From contig NZ_CP049270.1 in NCBI RefSeq assembly GCF_003048595.2, positions 1,612,001 through 1,676,000 on the forward strand: DNA of 64,000 bases, read 5' to 3'. Source of the stretch: Campylobacter concisus (GTDB lineage Bacteria; Campylobacterota; Campylobacteria; Campylobacterales; Campylobacteraceae). Shown one piece after another: positions 33,119 through 41,802 of this stretch (position 1 is its first letter; each line of letters starts with the position of its first letter). The notes beneath the pieces were generated by a model. That model had not been told where the DNA came from, made no database searches, and was given only the letters and a program-made list of their open reading frames with translations. Made by a program: the position numbers and the translations under genes.

Positions 33119-33372
33119 TTTTCACTCTCCTTTATTTTTAGTAGTATTAGATAGCCTATAAGGTCAGTTATGGTGTCTTCATTGTAACTCTCATTACCTT
33201 TTGCTATACGACTTAGCTTGTCATCTATGCGAACCCTTAGACCCTCTAACTCATCAGCCTTGCTAAATATCCTCACTGGCTCAAAGGCTGAATTGCCATA
33301 GCTCTCATTTTTCTTTATAAGGGTTGCACCAATATCAGCTAAAACGTCTGTTACGCTCTCTTTAAAGCTCAT
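33115..33372 (-). CDS. DUF1599-like (nucleotide-modification-associated) protein
   Basis: 85 residues with IKKNESYGNSAF, LRVRIDDKLSRIA and DTITDLIGYLILLK, the pattern of the small nucleotide-modification-associated/DUF1599 domain, related to MazG-like all-helical NTP pyrophosphatases and frequent in phages. It may hydrolyse or sense nucleotides; activity untested. Confidence 0.7.
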   Translation of the reverse strand: MSFKESVTDVLADIGATLIKKNESYGNSAFEPVRIFSKADELEGLRVRIDDKLSRIAKGNESYNEDTITDLIGYLILLKIKESEK

Positions 33373-33540
33373 CTAAACCTCCTTTATGTAGTAGCCCTTA
33401 TATCTTCTCTCTTTAGGTTTAAGGGTATTATTTAGCTCTTTAACTCTAGCAAGAGCAACTACACGTGATGAATAAGTAGCTATTGTCTTAACCTCATTTG
33501 AGCTCTTATCAAACTCATATATCTCGTAACTCTTTGCCAT
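33373..33540 (-). CDS. Short hypothetical phage protein (55 residues)
   Basis: An uninterrupted frame starting ATGGCAAAGAG and ending in KERRYKGYYIKEV, positioned exactly between neighbours: its stop lies next to the start of the gene below, and its start overlaps the end of the gene above by 26 bases. Phage codon use. A short AAAGGATAGTT precedes the ATG. Function unknown. Confidence 0.55.
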   Translation of the reverse strand: MAKSYEIYEFDKSSNEVKTIATYSSRVVALARVKELNNTLKPKERRYKGYYIKEV

Positions 33541-33706
33541 AACTATCCTTTACAACGTGAGGCTTGACGATAAAGATACCTGCCTCCTTATCTGCTCTCT
33601 CATTTTGTTGCTCTGCTTCAAACTCTGCTAGCTTCTCATCAAAGAAACATTGATGAAAGTGCGACCTATCATCTTTGATTATTCTGACTTCATATATTTT
33701 TATCAT
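33515..33706 (-). CDS. Short hypothetical phage protein
   Basis: 63 residues starting MIKIYEVRIIKDDRSHFHQC, a beta-alpha start followed by a charged helix (LAEFEAEQQNERADKE). It overlaps the upstream gene by 17 bases. No family recognised. Confidence 0.5.
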   Translation of the reverse strand: MIKIYEVRIIKDDRSHFHQCFFDEKLAEFEAEQQNERADKEAGIFIVKPHVVKDSYGKELRDI

Positions 33707-33872
33707 CTCTTATAATTACCTCCACATCACTTTCTTTTATAAAATCTATAAGCTCTTTCATAGCTTCAGCCTGCTCGTTGGTAAGCCTTATCTCTATAAC
33801 TTCCTTAGACTTGTCAAACGCCTCTAGGCTTGTAAGGGCGGCTAGGTGTTTTTCTTTTTCTGGGCTACTCAT
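33690..33872 (-). CDS. Short hypothetical phage protein
   Basis: 60 residues, acidic, helix-rich (LTNEQAEAMKELIDFIKES). It is one of a chain of overlapping small genes (overlaps of 17 and 8 bases) between the methyltransferase and exonuclease genes, comparable to the variable small genes of T7 class II. Confidence 0.5.
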   Translation of the reverse strand: MSSPEKEKHLAALTSLEAFDKSKEVIEIRLTNEQAEAMKELIDFIKESDVEVIIRDDKNI

Positions 33873-34209
33873 CTAGTTGTCTCCTTTTCTCTCTTTCTTT
33901 TTCTAAACTGGGCTTACTTCTCCAAGCCCACCACTCAGCACCATCATACTCTTCACGTTCTAGCCAGTCAGGGGTATCTTTAAAGGTTATCCAACCATCC
34001 CAATACTGCAAGCCATAGCCACTATCATAAGTAAGCTCACTTTTTGTTACTACGTCCCACTTGATTTCATCGCTACCCATATAGGTAGGGTTCTCTGATA
34101 AAGTCCAGTCTCTTACATACTCAAGCTTATACTCAGCTACTTTGTGATCTCCTATGCGCTCTATTGTTTCTTGTTTAAAGTTAGTCATTGAGTAACTCCT
34201 TATTTTCAT
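33865..34209 (-). CDS. Hypothetical phage protein
   Basis: 114 residues with many Trp/Tyr (YLGSDE-type turns, LQYWDGWITFKDTPDWL, AEWWAWRSKP) and a basic tail. No family recognised. It overlaps the YopX-like gene by 29 bases. Confidence 0.55.
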   Translation of the reverse strand: MKIRSYSMTNFKQETIERIGDHKVAEYKLEYVRDWTLSENPTYMGSDEIKWDVVTKSELTYDSGYGLQYWDGWITFKDTPDWLEREEYDGAEWWAWRSKPSLEKEREKRRQLDE

Positions 34210-34549
34210 AGGTGTTACCTAAGACTTCCAAGTCAGAAACATTATTAAGATACTCCGCGTAACGTTCTTTAGCTGTTATTAAAAAGCTTGCACCATCCTC
34301 ATAGTATTTGACTTTTCCTATAAGCTCCGTGCCATTTAGTGTGCGAAAACTTACAATATCTTTTTCAAATATTCTGTGGTTATTAATATCCTTTTTACCA
34401 GTGTATTGCATAACATCAAAACGCTTAGTATTCTCTAGCATAGCTCCAAAAGAAGCGCAGCTGGTTTTCCAGTCGTCATAGATATGCTCTACGTCATAGT
34501 ACATTTTCTCTTGTTCTTTATCCCATGCTCTATATCTTGGTCTCATCAT
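34181..34549 (-). CDS. YopX-family phage protein
   Basis: 122 residues with the full YopX signature: RYRAWDKEQEKMYYDV, MQYTGKKDINNHRIFEKDIV, a V-x-Y strand, and EVLGNTYENKELL at the end. YopX proteins are common in phages of many hosts; function unknown. Its ATG shares a base with the stop of the frame-broken gene upstream (TAATG). Confidence 0.85.
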   Translation of the reverse strand: MMRPRYRAWDKEQEKMYYDVEHIYDDWKTSCASFGAMLENTKRFDVMQYTGKKDINNHRIFEKDIVSFRTLNGTELIGKVKYYEDGASFLITAKERYAEYLNNVSDLEVLGNTYENKELLND

Positions 34550-34766
34550 TAACTCTCCAATAGTTCTTTTATATCTATTAATATAGTCTTTATAAAACCT
34601 AAAGGGTCTTTCATAAACTCTTTAAAGTTCATTACTATGTATAAAGGGGTACTTACTAAGAATATAACTGAGCCAAGTAGAACCACATATACTGAGAAAA
34701 ACACTAGTCCTATAAGGGCTAAAAAGCATTTACTACTTTTAAGGCTATTTTTTGTATAGTTTTCAT
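34549..34766 (-). pseudogene. Small membrane protein with an apparent frame break at an A6 tract
   Basis: ATG at 34766 lies 2 bases after the upstream stop but the frame ends after 15 codons. Shifting by one base at the run of six A (about 34748-34753) opens a 72-residue frame through to the TAA that overlaps the YopX start. That product would read KSSKCFLALIGLVFFSVYVV, continue through LLGSVIFLVSTPLYIVM (one long or two short membrane spans) and end DIKELLES. Tight fit to both neighbours suggests a real gene that is either mutated, mis-sequenced by one A, or expressed by slippage. A GTG inside (about 34703) could start a shorter version. Confidence 0.55.
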
Positions 34767-34768
34767 CT

Positions 34769-35257
34769 CTATTTCTCCTTTAATGCAAAACCTAAAGCAT
34801 ACATAGGTCTCCATTTAGTTATATGGTGGCTAGATGCAAACTCTTTATCAGCTTCTTTTATAGTGAATCTCCAAGCAGTAATTAGTCCCCACTTCTTAGT
34901 AGTGCAGTCATAGGTCTCAAAGTACCATAGGACATTCTCAACACTGGTATAACGTTCGCATAATTCTCTTAACGAGAGTTCCGAACAACTATTAAGCCTA
35001 ACTCTGTCGTTGCACATTTCTGTAAGGGTATTTATAATAGGACTAGCTTTCCCCTCATCCCTTATAAGGACTATCTTATCTCCTACTTTAAACTTAGGTG
35101 CAGTTTCTTCAGGCTTTATTCGATAAATGCACTTTTGAAAATCCCAAACATCATTTACCTTAGTTTCCCACCACCCATGTATGGTGTAGATTTCCACGGG
35201 CTTACCCTCAGAAAAAGCCTTAATAACTTCCATCTTTCCTTCCGTTGTCATCCTCAT
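34769..35257 (-). CDS. Hypothetical phage protein with GWWE...YRIKP domain
   Basis: 162 residues. The N-terminus (AFSEGKPVEIYTIHGWWET then VWDFQKCIYRIKPEE) is a small domain I know from many unrelated phage proteins. The rest has no recognised motif. Its 5' leader holds the structured element at 35285-35373. Confidence 0.6.
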   Translation of the reverse strand: MRMTTEGKMEVIKAFSEGKPVEIYTIHGWWETKVNDVWDFQKCIYRIKPEETAPKFKVGDKIVLIRDEGKASPIINTLTEMCNDRVRLNSCSELSLRELCERYTSVENVLWYFETYDCTTKKWGLITAWRFTIKEADKEFASSHHITKWRPMYALGFALKEK

Positions 35258-35284
35258 CGTATATCCTTTAAAATCGTTTACAGA

Positions 35285-35373
35285 GCCTTAAAGAGCAATT
35301 AAGCTCTTAAGGCTTCATTTATCATCCAAGAAGCGTTCGCCCTTTGTGGAGCTTCCTAGACACCTTTATGAGC
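35285..35373 (-). other. Structured leader element D, relative of elements A and B
   Basis: On the minus strand GCTCAT pairs with ATGAAGC (one bulge) and TCTAGGAAGC with GCTTCTTGGA (two G-U pairs) around a 16-base loop. It is followed by a second hairpin, GCCTTAAGAGC/GCTCTTTAAGGC. Bases 35349-35371 are identical to 10706-10728. The first arm overlaps the methyltransferase stop codon. G-U pairs on this strand fit a function as RNA in the leader of the 162-residue gene. Confidence 0.55.
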
Positions 35374-36285
35374 TTCTTTGATACTTTCTAAAACCATAGT
35401 AAGCACATTTAAGCTCATTGCATTTCCTGCTTGCTTATACATTTGAGAGTTACTAACAACTATCTTGTAGCTATTATCAAAGCCTTGAAGTCTTAGATAC
35501 TCTCTTGGAGATAAAACTCTTATCTTGTCTTGTATAAGCACTTTAACTTGATTGTTTCCGCCTGTTCCTGCTGCTGCTAGTAAGCAAGGAGAGATACCAG
35601 CAATGCTATAAACTCTTGCTCTATCTAACCTAGCACTATCTACCTTCGCCACTTGAATGATGGATGAGCCTATTGGTTTTGGTAAGAGTTCATAAGGTTT
35701 GTTTAAATACTTGTTGTTATTAGTATCCAAGAAGTCTTTGATGCTCTTAGTGAGCTTTATAGGCTTTTTAAAGCTAATACCTAAATCCTCTTTACTTCCA
35801 ACTAAATATAGTCTCTCTCTGTTTTGAGGTATGCCGTAGTCTTTAGTGTTAAGGATTTGATATGTTAAGAAATATCCCAGTTCTTTAACGTATTCTAGTA
35901 ATGTGTTAAAAGTCTTACCCTTGTTTATACTTAGAAGTCCTTTAACGTTTTCAAAGACAAAATACTTTGGTCTAGCTTCTTTTAAAACTCTTAGGTATTC
36001 ATAGAGAAGTTGTCCTCTTTCTCCTGCTATGCCTGCCCTTAAACCTGCAAGAGAGAAGTCTTGACAAGGGCTACCACCTATTAAGATGTCTATCTTATCT
36101 TTGTATTTAGAGCCATCTATCTCTCTTATATCTTTGTAAAACTCTTCACAAGAGACGTTAGCTTCAAAGCTAGCTCTAGCATACTTATCTATCTCACAAG
36201 CAAAGACGCATCTAGCATCATCAAACACAGCCTTAGTAGCTATCTCAGCAGTTCCAAGCCCACTAAATAGCGAGCCTAATCTCAT
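35356..36285 (-). CDS. DNA cytosine-5 methyltransferase
   Basis: 309 residues with C5-methyltransferase motifs: I LFSGLGTAE, IV GGSPCQDFS with catalytic C74, VI FENVKGLL, VIII QNRERLYLVG and X QAGNAMSLN. The target-recognition region is short. No restriction nuclease is next to it, so it is an orphan enzyme probably masking phage DNA from host restriction. It lies among class II genes beside the polymerase. Confidence 0.93.
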   Translation of the reverse strand: MRLGSLFSGLGTAEIATKAVFDDARCVFACEIDKYARASFEANVSCEEFYKDIREIDGSKYKDKIDILIGGSPCQDFSLAGLRAGIAGERGQLLYEYLRVLKEARPKYFVFENVKGLLSINKGKTFNTLLEYVKELGYFLTYQILNTKDYGIPQNRERLYLVGSKEDLGISFKKPIKLTKSIKDFLDTNNNKYLNKPYELLPKPIGSSIIQVAKVDSARLDRARVYSIAGISPCLLAAAGTGGNNQVKVLIQDKIRVLSPREYLRLQGFDNSYKIVVSNSQMYKQAGNAMSLNVLTMVLESIKEAHKGV

Positions 36286-36396
36286 CTTATTACTTCTATA
36301 AAAACCATCATAGCTATCAAGCCAACACTGCTTGAAAGCATAAATCTATTAAGGGCAATATCTATCTTTTCTTCAAATAACATCATCTATCCTTTA

Positions 36397-38627
36397 TTAA
36401 TGTGTTTCTTTCCAAGAGTTGCCTATCTTGGCTTCTCCTGCTAGTGGTATCCTAAACTTAAAGAACTCCGTAACAAGCTCAAAACTCTTTAGGCATATCT
36501 CACTAACTCTAGTGACATACTCTTCCTTGACTTGGATTTGCACCTCGTCGTGAATGTTTGCCACAAACTCATAATCTTCTCCAGCCCTTAGCTCCCTTTG
36601 TAAGAGTTCATCAAGGGTTATTAGATACTGCTTCATCACAATAGCTCCAGCACTTTGTAAGAGCACGTTAAGAGCTGAGTGTGCTGAGCGTATCTTTAGC
36701 GTTCGCCCATCTAAACCTTTAATAAACTTTTGGGATTTTGCTTTAGCTGCCACGTCTTCACGTAGGCTTGTAAGAGCTGGTAAGCTTTTTAAAAATCTCT
36801 CTTTGATAAGCCAACCATCTATGGCATAGCAGATAAGATCAGAGTTAAGCTCCACCCATCTGCCTTTGCTTACCTTAGTGTAATGCTTACCATCTTTTGT
36901 AAAGCTATCTTTTAGAAATCTCTTTTTGTATTCTTCATATTTTTTAGGATACTCAGCCTTAAGTTTCCTAACTTGCTCTAAGGAGTTGTTGATACTTAAG
37001 CCTATCCTTAAGTCTCCTCCGCCATAAAGCCAGCTATCAGTTACGTTCAATAGGGGTCGCAAGCCCCTACCAGCCTTTGTAGGCATCTGTATATTTCTAT
37101 ACAGCTCAGACTATATCTTCATCCTATCTCTAGGAGCAAGGCGTTTCAGACACCATAAGCTTGTGCCTTACATAATAGTCGTTGCACCTTCCAAGCATAA
37201 TACTTGGCTTGGCTCAGGATTGTCTTTAGCATTACCTAGTAAGAGTTCCCCTGAATTAACCTTGTTTTTGTCATTATAGTTACCCATAAAGTCATCCTTA
37301 ACTTGTTAGTCAAGATGAAAGTTTTTGCTGAGTTTCTCGTAGGCAGTCCAGCAGCCTTTTGGTTTGCTGTGTGTATATCTCCACTAACTACCTCACGTCC
37401 ATAAGCTCCGTCATCATAACGTGCTAGATAATGTGAGAGTGTCCTAAGCTCAAGTCCGCTAGCATCACAGCCAACTAACTTGTAGCCCTTAGGTACTATA
37501 AAGAGTTCTCTAAACTCTGTTTGATAATCTCCTGCTGCTCCATAAAGGTAGTTACCTTCTTTGTCTAGCTTTACAGCAGGCACTTGTGCGAGGTTCGGAG
37601 ATGAGTGTGTCATCCTACCAGTTACCGCTCCACAGCTATTTACATATCCGTGAATACGCTCGTCTAGCTCACAGCACCCTATAAGAGCTTGTGAGCCAGT
37701 AGCTAGCTGTGAAAGTCTTTTGGATATTAGCTGATACTCACAGAGCTTAGGGGCTTCAGGGTAGCTTAGGCTCTCTAAGACCTCTGTATCAACCTTAGGC
37801 TCTCTAGTATCCGTATAGCTTTCAGGATGCCATTTATATTTTTCTATAAAGAATTTAGCTATATCAGCTCCTGAGCTTGGCTTAAACTCCTTTAGCTTTA
37901 GCTTCGTAAATGGCACACCCTTTGTGTATCCTTTAGTCTTGTTATTGACCTTTGGGATAAACTCTCCCTTGCTCTCTAGTCTAGGTGGAAACATTTCTCT
38001 AAACTCTTTTAAGAGCTCACTTTGTCTTTGTAGTAGCATTATGTAGAAGTCCTCAGCCTTGTCCTTATCAAACATAAATCCAAAAGCTATCTGTCTTGAG
38101 ATAATCTCTTGTACCTTATGCTCTAAGGTAAGGGCATAGCTATCCTCTAGGTTAAACTTCTTAAGATATTCTAATAGAGCTACTGTTACTCTAACGTCTT
38201 GCTCGCAGTAGTCGCTCATCTCTTCGCTCCACTCTTGCCAGTCAGTAGTCTCTCCGTAATCTCCCTTTAAAACTCCTAAACGCTCTCCCCAAGCTCTTAA
38301 TGAGTGTGAGCCATAAAGTTTAGTGCTTATAGCTTTCTTTGCTAGGTCGTACTTCTTTATATCTGCTAAGGCTAGCCTAACCATCACAAGGGTGTCTAGG
38401 ATTTTCTTAGGTTTAAAGGAGGGGTATAGCTTCTTTATAGCTGGTATATCAAAGGCTATAATGTTATGACCACATATCTCAGCACCATCAAGTCTAGCTA
38501 CACCTTCGCTAGTATGTTCTTTGTCATATCTTTTATATTGTTTTGTATCTGTATCATAGATAGTCATTGTGTGTATCTTGGATAGCTCATTAAGTAAGCC
38601 ATCAGTCTCAATGTCAAAAACTAGCAT
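36397..38627 (-). CDS. Family A DNA polymerase (T7 gp5-like), interrupted by a group I intron
   Basis: Exon 1 (38627-37313) and exon 2 (37037-36397) join to 651 residues (T7 gp5 704). Exon 1 holds 3'-5' exonuclease motifs VFDIETDGL, GHNIIAFDIP and YCEQDVRV, and polymerase motif A VGCDASGLELRTLSHYL. Across the junction the protein reads LPTRNSAKTFIYSWLYGGGD, matching T7 KTFIYGFLYGAGD (O-helix region). Exon 2 holds motif C ANIHDEVQIQV. Without splicing, the frame stops 24 codons into the intron and loses motif C. The host thioredoxin-binding loop of T7 is not obvious. It replicates the phage genome with the primase-helicase. Confidence 0.92.
37038..37312 (-). ncRNA. Self-splicing group I intron in the DNA polymerase gene (275 nt)
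   Basis: Splice sites follow group I rules: exon 1 ends in U (CATCT|TGAC) in a P1 helix with internal guide AAGGATG, giving a U-G wobble at the cut; the intron ends in G (AACTG|ATAG). Core elements are visible in order: AATTCAGGGGAA (P), AATCCTGAGCCAAGCC (Q), GTGCAACGACTA (R, P7) and AAGATATAGTC (S, P7'). Stable peripheral hairpins include CTGTATA-GAAA-TATACAG and TAGGGG-CTTGCGA-CCCCTA. There is no room for a homing endonuclease, so it is immobile by itself. Confidence 0.93.
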
Positions 38628-38641
38628 TGCTCTCCTTTTTA

Positions 38642-40291
38642 TTAAAAGTCCGTGTTTTCCACAGCTTTGTTTTCTACAACTTTAAAGTGTTCATTGTCAT
38701 CTTCTTCTATTGCTTCAAGCCTACCAGTCTCTCTGTTATATCTTAGGCTATCAGCCACTCCAGTTATCCCTATCTCTCTGTTCTTTAGGATACGAAGTGT
38801 CGAAGTATCTTTAGCATCTCCGTCAGCTTGTTGGTTACGTTCAAGGGCGATTACACTATCACTTAGTTGCTCTAGTGCTCCACTACCTCTTAGGTCTGAT
38901 AAGCTTACTTGAGCTCCCTCGTTAAAGCTTCCTTTGCTTGTTCGTTTAAGATGGACTATCGCATCTATATGACACCCAGTCTCTTCTACAAGTGAGCGTA
39001 AAGAGGTCATAAGCATATCAATGTCCTTACGTTCATTTTCGCTCTCATTACCACTTATAGCTATGCTTATATGGTCTAAGAATACGTGGGTTACTCCAAG
39101 TCCTACAACCATATAGCGTATCTCGCTTAGTAGGTGTTCGCTCTCTAGTGAGCCAAAGTGTTTATAAAAGATTACTCTGCCACTATCAAAGAGTTTAACC
39201 TTAGAAGCTTGCCACTCCTCAGGGGTTAATAGACTTGGGTTGTATCTTAGCTTTGCAAGTGAGATGTTGTTATCAAGAGCTATAAAGGCTTGAGCTGTCT
39301 TCTTTATGTTCTCTTCAAGAAATATCATCCCTATCTTTGCATTGTCCGAAGCTAACACAAAGTGATAGGCTAGCTCACGAAGTATTGTGGATTTGCCTAT
39401 ACCGCTTCCAGCAGTCCAAATGATAAGCTCGCCACCTCTTGAACCTAGTGTCATCTCTTGAAGTCTAGGGTAGGGGTAGGCTATGCCTTGTTTTACTGGA
39501 GCTTTTAAATCATCTAGGCTTAACTCGTTTGAGCTTATGATGCCCTCAGGTCTCCATGCCTTTGCCTCTTTAATGTTCTTATGAATATCAGCTAGCATTC
39601 CTTTTACAAGCATATCATTAGCATCTTTACCACCGCTCCAGTAGCATAGCTTTACACTACCTGCTTTGAATAAAGTAGCACACTCTAGCATAGCCTTACG
39701 TCCTACCTCGTCATTATCAAGAGCTAAGATAATAGTTTCATATTGACTAAGATAATCTAGTTGCTTAGCTAAAGCTTTCTTAGCTCCCTGAGCTCCATTA
39801 GGTATGCTAACTACTGGTCGTTTATTGTTATAGACCTGAGAAACGCTAAGGGCATCTATCTCTCCCTCTACAATGATTATGCTATTTGCGTTCTCCTTGC
39901 TCCAAAGCTGTGCTCCATATAATGGGAGATGCTTGTCTCCAAGAACTGCAAAGCTTTTATCAGGGTATCTAACTTTCTGAGCCACTACCTCTTGCTTATC
40001 GTTGTAGTAATTTGCTATCTGACACGTGTTGCCTTTGCTGTCCTTGCCTATCTGATAATTCCAAAAAGCACAAGTAGCATAGCTTATCTCCCTCTTATTT
40101 AGAGGTTTGATAGCTCCATTAGTTATCATTGCACCTTTTACTTTTGGCTCAGGTTTTTGTGTTTGCTTCATATCATCTGCCTTTCCTGCTTTCTCACACA
40201 CAAAGCAATATGTAGAGCCATCAGAGTAAATAGCTTTACCATCACTACTGCCACAGAGCTCACAAGGCTCGTGTCTCAGAAAGTCTGCCAT
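38642..40291 (-). CDS. Primase-helicase (T7 gp4-like)
   Basis: 549 residues (T7 gp4 566). A C4 zinc finger C10/C13/C29/C32 has the same spacing as T7 and is needed for primer synthesis. A TOPRIM domain (IIIVEGEIDALSV, ILALDNDEVGRKA) and a RecA-like hexameric helicase (Walker A GSGIGKST near 297, Walker B VFLDHISIA) follow, with an acidic C-terminal tail (EAIEEDDNEHF). It unwinds and primes at the fork together with the family A polymerase next door. Confidence 0.95.
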   Translation of the reverse strand: MADFLRHEPCELCGSSDGKAIYSDGSTYCFVCEKAGKADDMKQTQKPEPKVKGAMITNGAIKPLNKREISYATCAFWNYQIGKDSKGNTCQIANYYNDKQEVVAQKVRYPDKSFAVLGDKHLPLYGAQLWSKENANSIIIVEGEIDALSVSQVYNNKRPVVSIPNGAQGAKKALAKQLDYLSQYETIILALDNDEVGRKAMLECATLFKAGSVKLCYWSGGKDANDMLVKGMLADIHKNIKEAKAWRPEGIISSNELSLDDLKAPVKQGIAYPYPRLQEMTLGSRGGELIIWTAGSGIGKSTILRELAYHFVLASDNAKIGMIFLEENIKKTAQAFIALDNNISLAKLRYNPSLLTPEEWQASKVKLFDSGRVIFYKHFGSLESEHLLSEIRYMVVGLGVTHVFLDHISIAISGNESENERKDIDMLMTSLRSLVEETGCHIDAIVHLKRTSKGSFNEGAQVSLSDLRGSGALEQLSDSVIALERNQQADGDAKDTSTLRILKNREIGITGVADSLRYNRETGRLEAIEEDDNEHFKVVENKAVENTDF

Positions 40292-40293
40292 AG

Positions 40294-40737
40294 CTATCTC
40301 CTTAGCTTTTGTGCTACGTCTTCTAGTTTTACTAACAGCTCTTTGCCTCTCTCATCTTCCATAACTAAAAGACCAGACTTATAAACACCTGTTACAAAGC
40401 CTTTCGTTCCATCTATTAGTTCTACTCTGTCATCTATTTTGAAGTTTCTTATGTTAAATATACGCCGTCCATCTAGTGCTTCTCGCTTCTCTGCTTCACT
40501 TAGAAGTCTCCAAGATGGGTCTAGCTTATATTCAGCATATTTAGAGTTGCTGTACTTTGACCTCTTTAGCTTTGTAGTGATGTTCCAGCCCTTGTGCCTT
40601 AGGTTATGTATGTGGTAGGCTAGAGTTGAGCCAATAAGCCCTAGCTCTCTTGTAGCAACCACTGGGTTAAGTCTAAGTCCAAGCTTTAAAAACTCTAGGA
40701 CTTGTTTTTCTTGGTTGATTATTATCTTTTTAGCCAT
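40294..40737 (-). CDS. DNA-binding protein with winged helix-turn-helix
   Basis: 147 residues. The N-terminal part (NPVVATRELGLIGSTLAYHI then LRHKGWNITT) fits a winged HTH of the kind found in small phage/plasmid proteins. The C-terminal part (DDRVELIDGTKGFVTGVYKS) looks like a small beta-barrel. It is the only clear HTH protein of the prophage. It lies within the replication genes, which argues against, but does not exclude, a role in lysogeny control. It overlaps the endonuclease I gene by 16 bases. Confidence 0.65.
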   Translation of the reverse strand: MAKKIIINQEKQVLEFLKLGLRLNPVVATRELGLIGSTLAYHIHNLRHKGWNITTKLKRSKYSNSKYAEYKLDPSWRLLSEAEKREALDGRRIFNIRNFKIDDRVELIDGTKGFVTGVYKSGLLVMEDERGKELLVKLEDVAQKLRR

Positions 40738-41204
40738 TGCTTTATGTACTCCTTATTTGTAGTATTCGTTGGCTCAGCTATCCAAGCAGGGGGGATATGC
40801 CCCTCACTGCACTTAATGTCATTACTCTTACACCACATTGCATAGGATGTCTTAGAGCCTTTATTTATTTTTTGGTTTTGATTTTGAAACACGAAGCGAA
40901 TGTCTAGATTAGGGTAGTTAGCCTTGATAGCCTTATGCTTTTGTCTATCAGGGCTAGTAAAACGTCCTTTAATCTCTACGATTATTCCGTTAGCTAGCAC
41001 AAGGTCAGGCACGTAGTGTTTGATTTTTTGGATAGGTTGATAGGGTATCTTGATAGGCTCATACTCATAAGCTATCTTAAACTTTGTAAGCTCATCAGTG
41101 AGAGCAGCCTCAAAGCCACTCCGCACTCTCTCTCCTTGCTTGTTTAGCTGTGGCTTAGAAGTCCTCATCATTGACTTCATCCTCAGCTGTGTCATCGTCT
41201 GCAT
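40722..41204 (-). CDS. Endonuclease I, Holliday-junction resolvase (T7 gp3-like)
   Basis: 160 residues (T7 gp3 149). The active-site pattern is clear: RSGFEAALTDEL, YEYEPIKIPYQ, YVPDLVL, IIVEIKGRF and RQKHKAIKANYPNLDIRFVF, followed by GSKTSYAMW. It resolves branched DNA and degrades host DNA. The first Met gives a 50-base overlap with the SSB gene; Met at residue 9 or 12 may be the actual start. Confidence 0.93.
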   Translation of the reverse strand: MQTMTQLRMKSMMRTSKPQLNKQGERVRSGFEAALTDELTKFKIAYEYEPIKIPYQPIQKIKHYVPDLVLANGIIVEIKGRFTSPDRQKHKAIKANYPNLDIRFVFQNQNQKINKGSKTSYAMWCKSNDIKCSEGHIPPAWIAEPTNTTNKEYIKQWLKR

Positions 41205-41790
41205 CCATAGACGGAGTTAAGCTGTAGCCTTCTTCTTCTCCAAAGCCATAATCTTTAGCGTCTCCATTACCACCACTTACAAGGTTGATAATCTGGACTG
41301 CATTTAGATACAGAGTTACGCCATTGTTTGTGCCATTGAAGTATCCACTTGGGCTGAAATTAACTATCATAGTAGTGCCATTGTAGATTGAGATAGGCTC
41401 TTTTATCTGTTTGCATTGAGCGTCAAAGACAGCTGGAGCTACCTTCTCAACTCTCTCGCCTTTCTTGTTTATGAAGCTAGCCTTAGCTTTAAACTTAAAC
41501 ACAAGATTACCAGTCTCATCACCATTATCATCAGTCTCAGGCTCAAAGCCAAGATGCTTAGGCTCTTTCTTAGCTTTCTTAGGGTCATCTAAGGTTGCCT
41601 TGAAGTCATCATAGGTAGCTTTTATCTTCGCTACTATCTCTTTAGTCTTTGGATTGTCTTCACTAAGAACTAAATCTACGTGATACTCCCCTTCATCTTT
41701 GAAGCGAGTATCTGGCTCATATAGCCAGCACCATCTAGCTTCTCCAATAGGTGTATTAAGTTTTGCAAGTTTCTTTTTTGTTTCTGCCAT
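41155..41790 (-). CDS. Single-stranded DNA-binding protein (T7 gp2.5-like)
   Basis: 211 residues (T7 gp2.5 232). The N-terminus LNTPIGEARWCWLYEPDTRF, the OB-fold middle and a very acidic C-terminal tail (DADDDTAEDEVNDEDF) match gp2.5. The tail contacts polymerase and helicase in T7. Strong ribosome-binding site AGGAGAGC. Confidence 0.92.
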   Translation of the reverse strand: MAETKKKLAKLNTPIGEARWCWLYEPDTRFKDEGEYHVDLVLSEDNPKTKEIVAKIKATYDDFKATLDDPKKAKKEPKHLGFEPETDDNGDETGNLVFKFKAKASFINKKGERVEKVAPAVFDAQCKQIKEPISIYNGTTMIVNFSPSGYFNGTNNGVTLYLNAVQIINLVSGGNGDAKDYGFGEEEGYSLTPSMDADDDTAEDEVNDEDF

Positions 41791-41802
41791 AAGCTCTCCT
41801 TT

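Noticed and set aside
36286-36396. Small gene between the polymerase exon and the methyltransferase
   Set aside because: The ATG after AAAGGATAG yields only 23 codons, and the longer frame lacks a convincing start.
36397-38627. Two separate polymerase proteins or a pseudogene
   Set aside because: The two frames join perfectly across a segment with group I intron core and splice rules, so one spliced gene explains both.
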